A model generated the notes under the pieces. That model had not been told where the DNA came from, made no database searches, and worked only from the letters and a program-made list of their open reading frames with translations. Source: Bombardia bombarda (lineage: Eukaryota > Ascomycota > Sordariomycetes > Sordariales > Lasiosphaeriaceae). From it: DNA of 64,000 nt. Position 1 is the stretch's first letter; each line of letters opens with the position of its first letter. The position numbers and the translations under genes are program-made. Location of the stretch: positions 8,827,001 to 8,891,000 of the forward strand of contig JAULSR010000001.1 of assembly GCA_030512295.1 (NCBI GenBank), written 5' to 3'. Shown piece by piece: positions 56,703 to 64,000 of this stretch.

Positions 56703-57501
56703 TCAGCGCCAATTGACACCAAAGAGCTTAAAGCCCTTGTCGTTCCCCTTAGCCGCGCCGGCGCCAGCATCCGCCCTCTCGAGGTAGATTCTTTGGTGGC
56801 CCTTGACGTCGAGGTAAAAGTACTGGTATGCATAGTCGGAATGGTTGGCATACTTGATCAGGTGCATATGGACAGCGCCTTGGCCCTTTGGTCCCTCCAC
56901 CTGTTGTTGTATTGCATCAGCACAGGCACACGCCCATCACACAGACGAGGAGTAAACATACGTAAAACTTGATGGCCAAATGCTCATTCCCCCTTGCATC
57001 CTTGCTCTCGCTCGACGCGATCGGTCTCGCCCTGCGCCACTTATTAAACGTCTCATCGCCATGTGCGCTAATCTTGCCAGCGTCGCCCAGCAGCTCTAGA
57101 CAGCGCGGGTCCTTCTTGATGCGGTTGACGGCGCTGTTGAAGTAGGCTGTCTTGCTCTCCGGCGAAAAGACCTCTGTGTACAGCAGGTAGCCGACGCCGC
57201 CCGACAGCAGCACGCCCATGACGACCAGGCCAAAGTTGAAGGTCTGCTGGGTCGCGCGGGCCGCCTTCTCGCCCTTTGAGAGACTCGTCCAGGGCACATG
57301 TCCATCGTCGTTGAAGGGCGTGACGGCCCTGCGGCGGGCTTCAACGTGCGACGACTCTGGGCCAGCGCTGCCGGTTTGCTGCTGCTGCTGAGTTGCGTAG
57401 CATCGACGGCGGATGGCGGGGGAGGAGGAGGGGAGCAGCGAAGTCAGCGCGGCTGTCGCTGTCGTGGACCGGAGTCCAGGGGCGGTCGAGATTTTCATCA
57501 T
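56703..57501 (-). CDS. TIM21: Mitochondrial inner-membrane import subunit Tim21
   Basis: The model is complement(join(56703..56900, 56962..57501)), 245 aa; the 61-nt intron is GTATGT...CAACAG and phase 0. The start MMKISTAPGLRSTTATA begins a basic, Ser/Ala-rich presequence (AIRRRCYATQQQQQ), consistent with matrix targeting. One membrane helix, FNFGLVVMGVLLSGGVGYLL, precedes the intermembrane-space domain: SKTAYFNSAVNRIKKDPRC, LLGDAGKISAHGDE and, across the splice, LAIKFYVEGPKGQGAVHMHL. The sequence ends YLDVKGHQRIYLE and a Gly/Ala/Lys tail. Tim21 links TIM23 to TOM and to respiratory supercomplexes during inner-membrane sorting. It is divergent from GLO3 over 523 bp. Confidence 0.9.
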
Positions 57502-58024
57502 GGCGGCTGGCAGGTGGTTGTGGTGCCCATGGCGCGGCGGCTTTGGCCGGCGGTTGCTTGGATGTGGGCAGATTTGAACGTTGAAGATGGAGGGGACCTG
57601 ACTTGGAGCTTCCAGACGGGAAGGAGCTTGCTGCATGGATTCGAGCTCTGCCGGCCGGCAGTTTGTCACACTGGTTGCCACTGGCACTGTCTGACAGGCG
57701 GCAGGTCCAGTCTTGGAGCCAACCGTGGGGGCAGAGAAACGCTAGTACCAAAAGGGCCTAGCGCATGGCCTTGATGCCACATGGACGGACTCTGGGCATG
57801 GAAATGTGGCCCCCTCTGCCTCCTGAAAGCGATTCCGTCAGAGGGACTCGACGACGAAACAAACTTTAGAAAAATAAAGCCGTTCCCGACCTTGCAGTTC
57901 CCCCACCGCATCCTCTAGACAATTCACACACCAGCGACGCGGTACTATCTCGAGACTTCAATTACACGCGGCAACCCAGAACAACGACGGCGGCGATAGC
58001 CATTCTGCCACACACCGAGCCAAG
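57502..58024. promoter_or_regulatory. Shared divergent upstream region of TIM21 and GLO3
   Basis: This is 523 bp between outward-facing starts. The TIM21 frame stays open upstream but without presequence-like composition. Promoter role is inferred from position. Confidence 0.45.
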
Positions 58025-59792
58025 ATGAGCGGTCTCGCGACAAAGCAGCAGTCGCAGAAGATCTTTGAGAAGCTCAAGTCGAAGCCGGCGAACAAGGCAG
58101 GGCGCCCAAGGATGACAGGCCCCCTACTGTTATAACTGCTCCGCTAACTTGTTGCTGCCATTCGCAGATCTGCTTCGACTGCGGCCAGAAGAACCCCACG
58201 TGGACGTCGGTCCCCTTTGGCATTTACCTGTGCCTCGACTGCTCCTCCAACCATCGCAATCTCGGCGTCCACATCTCCTTTGTGCGGTCTACCAACCTCG
58301 ACCGTATGTGAAGCATTTCCCCAGATTTCCAAGGCGAGCTATAGCTGATGACGATACCCCCTGGGCAGAGTGGCAATGGGACCAGCTGCGCGTCATGAAG
58401 GTGGGCGGCAATGAGTCGGCCACCAAGTTCTTTCAGCAAAACGGCGGCTCGGCCGCCCTGAACAGCAAGGACCCCAAGACCAAGTACCAGTCTGCCGCCG
58501 CCACTAAGTACAAGGAGGAGCTCAAGAAGAGGGCCGCGAGGGACGCAAAAGAGTACGTCATTCTCCCTACCATTCAAGTGACATTTTACCCCTTTTTCAT
58601 GCTTACACGTTGCTGCCTAGATACCCCACCGAAGTGATTATCGTCGACGGCACCGACGCCGCCGACTCGAGCACCCCCGCCGGCGAGCCCGAAGACGACT
58701 TCTTCTCCTCATGGGATAAGCCCGCCATCAAGAAGCCCACGCCGCCCATCTCGCGCACCGCCACGCCCCCCGTCGTCGGGCGCACATCATCCCCTCTGCT
58801 CAGCGCCGGCGCCAACGGCAAGGACATTGCGCGCGCCAACTCGCCCCTCGCCAAGGCCGATGGCGATGCCGCCCCCAAGCCCGCGAGCCGCATTACCACG
58901 TCGGCGGCGCTTAGGAAAACCGCCATGACAAGCGGCACTGTACGAAAGGCCAACGTTCTCGGCGCCAAGAAGGTGCCCAAGCTGGGAGCCAAGAAGCTCA
59001 CGGCCGACGTGATCGACTTTGACGAGGCGGAGAAGAAGGCAAAGGAGGAGGCGGAGCGCATCGAGAAGTTGGGCTATGATCCCGACGCTGAGGACGCGAG
59101 CGACAAGAAGGCGGCAAGTAGCAAGGTCGACTCGAACAAGATCCTCTCGCCGACACCCGTCAGCCCACCGGTCAGGGGGGGCTATGGGTCTTCGTCCCAC
59201 ACACGCGAGAAGTCGGCTTCGGAGGTGGAGCGGCTGGGCATGGGCATGGGAAGACTCGGGTTCGGCCAGGTCGGCGGCGGCAAGTCGGCGGGCGCGGCGG
59301 CTGGTGCTGCCGCGGCGAAGAGGAACGCTGGCGGATTCGGGTCGGTTGGGCCGATCAAGGCTTCTACTACTGAGGGTTTGTTTCTCCGTTTCTTTCCACA
59401 CAACACAACATAACATTGACTAACAATTCACGGCAGAAGACGAGGAGCGATATGCGCGCAACAAGTTTGGCACCCAAAAGGCCATCTCGTCGGACGAGTT
59501 CTTTGGCAAGGGCTCCTTTGACCCCAACGCACAGTCCGAGGCCCGCTCCCGCCTACAAGGCTTCGAGGGTGCCACCGCTATTTCGTCCAACGCGTACTTT
59601 GGGCGCCCTGAAGATGACGACATTGGCGGCGCCGGCGCCGGCGAGGACTACGGCGACCTCGAGACTGCTGCCAAGGACTTCATCCGCAGGTTTGGCATCA
59701 CAGCTGGTGATGATCTCGAGAACCTGTCGCATCTGCTCGGCGAAGGCGCGGGGAGGCTGCAGGGGGCTGTGAAGGCTTATTTGGGTAACTAA
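58025..59792 (+). CDS. GLO3: ArfGAP of the Glo3/ArfGAP2-3 type
   Basis: Exons are 58025..58096, 58168..58303, 58369..58552, 58621..59375 and 59437..59792 (500 aa). The first intron appears to be GC-AG: AAC AAG|GCAGGG, then GCTAAC and TTCGCAG, joining PANK to ICFDCGQKN as in the family. The zinc finger is CFDC-x16-CLDC, with the catalytic Arg in HRNLGVHISFVRS. Then come LDQWQWDQLRVMKVGGNESA and a long disordered middle (Ala, Pro, Lys). The C terminus carries the Glo3-type repeats (RYARNKFGTQKAISSDEFFG, AISSNAYFG) that sense coatomer and membrane. Glo3 stimulates GTP hydrolysis on Arf1 in COPI vesicles. The other introns are GT-AG. Confidence 0.9.
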
Positions 59793-60696
59793 AGGGCTGC
59801 TGGTGCTGTGCATGACATGGAAGAGAAAAGGAAGCAGCGAGGGAATTTGATTCACGAAGATATCATAGCGACATTTGTGGTGTAGAGGTCAGTTGGGGGC
59901 ACTGTACTGGATGGTGAATGGGTCTCGGATCAGGTCGAGAGAACGAATGAAACTACGCCATCCGCTTCGCCGCTATGGAAGAGGGGACTGCGAGGCATCT
60001 ATCTTGCCGGGTCAGGATGGAAAGAATCAGGTACAGAGATACTCACAGAGTAGAGGGAGAATGGGTGGTAACGAGATGGTCTGTAAGCACGTATAATCTG
60101 GAGTTGGCAGTTTGTTTAAGTCGATCGTATTACATTAGATGGCAGATAAAAATTCGTATAAGCAGGCAATCGAGCAGGCGCTACATTAGCGTTTGGGTAT
60201 ACGGATAACTAGAATTGTTTACTTTTATCTTGGGGTTTCTTCTTTATCTCGCTACCATGTGGATTTCAAAAAAACGAATACTTATTCATGTGTTTGCATA
60301 ACGACAAAACCGCTAGAACTATGGCTGAGTCAGCAGCTAATAGCGATCGTCCCTTCCCCAGCAACCACCACACCGCACACACCAAATCCCCTGCAGGTGT
60401 CAGGTTGCTCCTTCTTCCCCATGTCAAGTATGTCTGTCTTGGCATTTATCGTGCAGAAAAGTCGTCCTGGTTACATGATCCCTACCTGTTCGGAAAGCAC
60501 GATGCAGCAGGTGCTGAACTTGCGGCCTCCCAGCACTTGCTCGGACCAGCCACCTAATTCCTGATAATACATCCATTTACCTTGACACTGCTGGCTCTAT
60601 CTCTATGACTTCCCTCATCTTGAAGCGCGACTTGATCTCCCCGCATGTCCGTTTTGTGAGTTCTCAGCCAAATATCGACTTCAAGAGACAACTTTG
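59793..60696. other. Intergenic region between GLO3 and TDP1
   Basis: This 0.9 kb has short overlapping ORFs (60193..60564) without coding character. The right part is the TDP1 leader. Confidence 0.45.
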
Positions 60697-62766
60697 ATGG
60701 ATCATTTATCACCATCCCGCCCAAAAAAGCGACGTCTCTCGTCTGTGGGTAGTGTCGATGAAGTGGGCAGCAGCAGTAGCAGCAGCAGCAACAGAAACAG
60801 GCCAAGCGCAACCCCAAGCCCAGGCCGTCGCGGTTTCACTCAGACGCTTCTTTCCTTTACGCGTGCCATAAGCCCTCCACGCTCTCAATTGTCCAAGAGG
60901 TCCGGTGTATCTGAGTCGCCATTCACTAAGCAAGACTCACCCACTCCAACGCCCACGCCTAAGTCTGCGTCGGCAGCACAATCTTTTCAGGCAGAGGAAA
61001 ATGTGCCGCCGTCAAATGCGTTCCCACCAGCAGGGCGTCTCGTCAAATCGCCCTTTCAGCTCACAAAAGCTCGCGACCTACCAAGCTCGTTAAATAGAGA
61101 CGCCATCTCACTCAGCGACATCCTCAACGACCCTCTGATCTCCGAGTGCTGGGAATTCAACTACCTTCACGATATCAACTTTCTCATGGCCCACTTTGAC
61201 CCCGACGTGCGGCATCTCGTCAAGGTGCACATCGTGCATGGATTCTGGAAGCGCGAAGACCCCCAGCGGCTTGAGCTGGAGGCACAAGCATCCCGCTGGC
61301 AGCAGCCCCCCAATGGTGGCACTGGTGCCAACATCACTCTCCACTCGGCCTTCCTCCCCGAGATGTTTGGCACGCACCACTCCAAGATGATGATTCTTCT
61401 CCGCCACGACGACACCGCCCAGGTCGTCATTCACACAGCCAACATGATCGCCCGCGACTGGACCAACATGACGCAGGCGGCTTGGCTGTCGCCGAGACTG
61501 CCGCTTCTCAAGGAGAAGAAGAGGCCTGCTAGTATAAGTAGTACAGCCAGCACCGCCAGTACACCGGATCTGAGCGAGAATGAGGATCATGATGATCATG
61601 ATCGCCAGTATAAAACTGGAAGCGGCGAGAAGTTCAAGGTTGATTTACTCAACTACCTACGCGCATACGACCGCCGTCGCATCACATGCAAGCTCATCGC
61701 AGATGAGTTGGCTAGGTATGACTTTTCTGCCGTGCGTGGATCCTTAATTGCCAGTGTCCCAGGCAGACACAGCATCCGCGACGAGTCACCCACGCGTTGG
61801 GGCTGGGCAGCTGCGAAGGAGGCTCTCAAAGCGGTCCCGGTTACTGTTGATAATGATGATGTTGTCCAGAAGAGGCCAGAGATTGTGGTGCAGATATCGT
61901 CTATTGCGACGTTGGGTCCCACGGACAACTGGTTGAGAAACACCCTTTTCAGTGCGTTCAGTGGAAGTAAGAACAAGGGCAGTAGTGCGAAACCAGATTT
62001 CAAGGTCATGTTTCCAACGCCCGATGAAATCCGCAGATCATTGGATGGGTATGAGTCCGGCAGATCAATCCATACCAAGATCTCGTCATCGCAGCAGGCG
62101 AAGCAGCTGGCGTATCTGAGGCCTATGTTTTGTCATTGGGCGAATGATTCACCTGGTGGTGCTGGTGAGTTCACTTCCTGCCTGTCTATCGCTGATTCAT
62201 TATGTATTAAGAAATCACAAGCTGACATTCATCTAGATATCGAGGGAGACGACATTCAGGAAGCAGGCAGGGAGCGCGCGGCTCCACACATCAAGACGTA
62301 CATCCGATACTCCTCCGGCGGTGCTACCAACAAGCCAGAAGTAACAACGGTAGCAGGGAACCACCCCATTATTCCCATCGACTGGGCACTCGTAACATCA
62401 GCAAACCTATCCAAGCAGGCATGGGGCGAGGAAGTTAATGCTAGCTCCGGCGAGATACGCGTCTCGTCGTACGAGATTGGTGTGTTGGTCTGGCCGGCGT
62501 TGTTTGGTGAGGACGCAGTCATGACGGGGACATTCTTGACGGACACTCCAGTTTCTACGCCACCATCGTTGTCATTGAAAAACGATAAAGGGGATGATGG
62601 CTCAGACAGCCCCATCAGCAGGGAATGTCGAGCCCGAACGGTGGTTGGTCTGAGGATACCGTACAACCTCCCGCTGCAGCCCTATGGCAGTGATGAGAAG
62701 CCATGGGTTGCTGTGGGGAGCTATGACGAGCCCGACTGGATGGGGAAGGTGTGGCGACGGGAATGA
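60697..62766 (+). CDS. TDP1: Tyrosyl-DNA phosphodiesterase 1
   Basis: The model is join(60697..62164, 62237..62766), 665 aa. The 72-nt intron (GTGAGT...CATCTAG) is a multiple of three without in-frame stop; removing it joins SPGGA to DIEGDDIQEAG, the better fit. The first ATG is 60697. About 110 N-terminal residues are disordered, with SRPKKRRLSS as a likely nuclear signal. The catalytic phospholipase-D fold has two HKD motifs: H228-x-K230 in THHSKMMILL and H507-x-K509 in PHIKTYIRYS, followed by DWALVTSANLSKQAWG. A Ser/Asp-rich insert lies between them (near residues 275-305). Tdp1 removes tyrosyl peptides of stalled topoisomerase I from 3' DNA ends. Close relatives do this in the nucleus. 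Confidence 0.92.
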   Translation: MDHLSPSRPKKRRLSSVGSVDEVGSSSSSSSNRNRPSATPSPGRRGFTQTLLSFTRAISPPRSQLSKRSGVSESPFTKQDSPTPTPTPKSASAAQSFQAEENVPPSNAFPPAGRLVKSPFQLTKARDLPSSLNRDAISLSDILNDPLISECWEFNYLHDINFLMAHFDPDVRHLVKVHIVHGFWKREDPQRLELEAQASRWQQPPNGGTGANITLHSAFLPEMFGTHHSKMMILLRHDDTAQVVIHTANMIARDWTNMTQAAWLSPRLPLLKEKKRPASISSTASTASTPDLSENEDHDDHDRQYKTGSGEKFKVDLLNYLRAYDRRRITCKLIADELARYDFSAVRGSLIASVPGRHSIRDESPTRWGWAAAKEALKAVPVTVDNDDVVQKRPEIVVQISSIATLGPTDNWLRNTLFSAFSGSKNKGSSAKPDFKVMFPTPDEIRRSLDGYESGRSIHTKISSSQQAKQLAYLRPMFCHWANDSPGGAGEFTSCLSIADSLCIKKSQADIHLDIEGDDIQEAGRERAAPHIKTYIRYSSGGATNKPEVTTVAGNHPIIPIDWALVTSANLSKQAWGEEVNASSGEIRVSSYEIGVLVWPALFGEDAVMTGTFLTDTPVSTPPSLSLKNDKGDDGSDSPISRECRARTVVGLRIPYNLPLQPYGSDEKPWVAVGSYDEPDWMGKVWRRE

Positions 62767-63026
62767 TGATGATTTGAGCTAATATCTTGGCGTGCACATA
62801 TGCTTTGGGGTTTATTGAGCTGAATGGGCCAGCTGGGTGGCTTGAGGGTCTAACTAGCGGGTAGTTCGCTCAACGTCAGTATGAAGAGAAGGCTTTACCT
62901 TGCATCAACACGCATATGTTTCAAGCTAGAAAAGTGAGAGAGAGCTAAACGTGGCATTGGGGAGATCAATAATGGTGTATCTATCTCAAAACATTACTCC
63001 CTAGCTCCTCCTCGTCGTTTCCGTCG
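62767..63026. other. Short convergent 3' flank
   Basis: This 260 bp lies between TDP1 and the repeat-protein gene; nothing recognisable. Confidence 0.4.
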
Positions 63027-64000
63027 TTACTCGGAATCCCATGAGTCGGAGGAATCAGACCACTCGGAGGAATCAGAGGATTCAGGGGAGTCAGAGTCGG
63101 AGGAGTGAGATGAGTCGTCAAATGAGTCCTCCACAACGATCATGCTCCTGCCCTTATTGTTACCACGAATGGAAACGGTTCTACCAGAGTTTATCACCGT
63201 CACGCCATCGCCAGTATGGCAATTGATAATTACCAGACCGATACCGTTAATCTTCACGACACGCTTGCGACAGTTCCTTTGAAACTTGGAAATTCCAGCA
63301 CTGAAAACAGCGGTAGATATTGAAGGACGCTCGAAGACGCGGCGATTTCCACTGGACAGATTGCCAGTAGACTGTCGGCTGGACGACTGAATGGACGGTC
63401 GGGATGAAGCCAGGGGAGTGGCGGCGGTTTGGTATCCATTGTGTTGTTGTCCATGTGGGTTGATGCTTTGCATATTCACATCGCCGTCGTGGGCACCTGT
63501 CTTTTGGCCTCCAACCTGAGGTCCGTCGTCGGTGAAAGAGCTGACAGAGGGCTGCCAGCCAGACGGCTGCATGGATGGTCGGAATGGAAGCGAGAGAGTG
63601 GTGGCGGCTGTGTGGCACTTGTTGTGTCCATTGGGGTTGGCGCCATGCATGTTCACATCGCCCTCCTGGACGCCGGGCTTCTGGTCTCTGACCGGAGATC
63701 CGTCTTCGGTGTCAGAGCTGACATGGGGCTGTCCGTAATGTTGCCGAATGGGTGGTCTGAATGGGGCCAGTGGAACGGCGCGGGAATGGTGCCCGTTGTG
63801 TCCATGGGGGTCGGCGACTTGCATGTTCACAGTGTACTCGTGGCCACTCTGCTTCTGCTCTCCAACCCGAGACCCGTCCACGCCGACAGAGCGGAGAATG
63901 GGGGTGGCAACCGGCACAGGCCGCCGCCGCCAGTCATCGGCATCGAGATATTCGCCTAATTCGCCTACGATGCCCACACTGTTACCATGGCCGATGACCT
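63027..64000 (-). CDS. Unknown repeat-containing protein, 5' end beyond window
   Basis: The frame is open from 64000 down to the TAA at 63027 without an ATG near its right end. The first candidate start at 63977 is GTG, so the N terminus lies outside the window (at least 324 codons seen). I do not recognise the family. About nt 63350-63880 encodes three imperfect copies of a 58-59 residue unit, each with DG-x2-V-x2-QK, a VNM core, a Pro-His/Asn-Gly-His stretch and PFRPS-type Pro/Arg. A short hydrophobic, Gly/Asn-rich segment follows (NGIGLVIINCHTGDGVTVIN), possibly a beta-solenoid. The protein ends in a Ser/Asp-rich acidic tail (SSDSDSPESSDSSEWSDSSD). It shares with the gene at the left edge the plan of tandem units plus a short Asn-Cys beta-like region, without clear homology. 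Confidence 0.5.
   Translation of the reverse strand, partial: VIGHGNSVGIVGELGEYLDADDWRRRPVPVATPILRSVGVDGSRVGEQKQSGHEYTVNMQVADPHGHNGHHSRAVPLAPFRPPIRQHYGQPHVSSDTEDGSPVRDQKPGVQEGDVNMHGANPNGHNKCHTAATTLSLPFRPSMQPSGWQPSVSSFTDDGPQVGGQKTGAHDGDVNMQSINPHGQQHNGYQTAATPLASSRPSIQSSSRQSTGNLSSGNRRVFERPSISTAVFSAGISKFQRNCRKRVVKINGIGLVIINCHTGDGVTVINSGRTVSIRGNNKGRSMIVVEDSFDDSSHSSDSDSPESSDSSEWSDSSDSWDSE

Overview
This window is nuclear DNA from a filamentous ascomycete (Pezizomycotina; a Sordariomycete is my best guess). The signs are short spliceosomal introns of about 50-130 nt with GTRNGT donors, CTAAC/CTGAC branch sites and YAG acceptors, together with a typical fungal gene set: class III chitin synthase, Kei1, Nce102-like MARVEL protein, AP-1 beta without an appendage domain, and NADPH sulfite reductase beta. 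I saw no rRNA, convincing tRNA, CRISPR or bacterial-type feature. Exon borders were placed by hand from reading frame, splice consensus and family conservation.

Layout. 0-1.1 kb: a repeat-containing unknown gene (-) interrupted by an in-frame stop and running off the left edge. 1.8-7 kb: a twin-ATPase soluble ABC protein (-), proteasome assembly chaperone Ump1 (+) and a prenylated ubiquitin-fold protein (-). 7-12.1 kb: a long stretch with no credible gene. 12-26 kb: GPI-type Ser/Thr-rich wall protein (+), AP-1 beta-adaptin (-), EMC4 (+), Nce102-like protein (+) and class III chitin synthase (-). 26-33 kb: sulfite reductase beta (-) and Kei1 (-). 33-37 kb: AT-richer DNA with a decayed HNH-nuclease-like pseudogene and a small orphan ORF. 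37-45 kb: a small conserved-looking protein (-), Rlp24 (+), Ypt6/Rab6 (-) and Nop53 (+). 45-47.9 kb: a gag-like relic and low-complexity DNA. 47.9-53 kb: a BTB-plus-bromodomain protein (-) and an APC-family permease (+). 53.3-56.6 kb: an accessory island of duplicated, disordered orphan genes and fragments. 56.7-62.8 kb: Tim21 (-), ArfGAP Glo3 (+) and Tdp1 (+). 63-64 kb: a second repeat-containing unknown gene (-), cut by the right edge.

Themes. Several genes serve the secretory and cell-surface pathway (AP-1 beta, Ypt6, Glo3, EMC4, Kei1, Nce102-like, chitin synthase, GPI wall protein). Rlp24 and Nop53 act in 60S ribosome assembly. Several housekeeping genes are arranged head to head over shared upstream regions (ABC/UMP1, AP-1/EMC4, YPT6/NOP53, TIM21/GLO3). 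The most unusual material is the BTB-bromodomain fusion, the 53-56.6 kb duplicated orphan cluster, the two repeat proteins at the window edges, and two housekeeping genes (AP-1 beta, sulfite reductase) that each need one extra base at a homopolymer to stay in frame.
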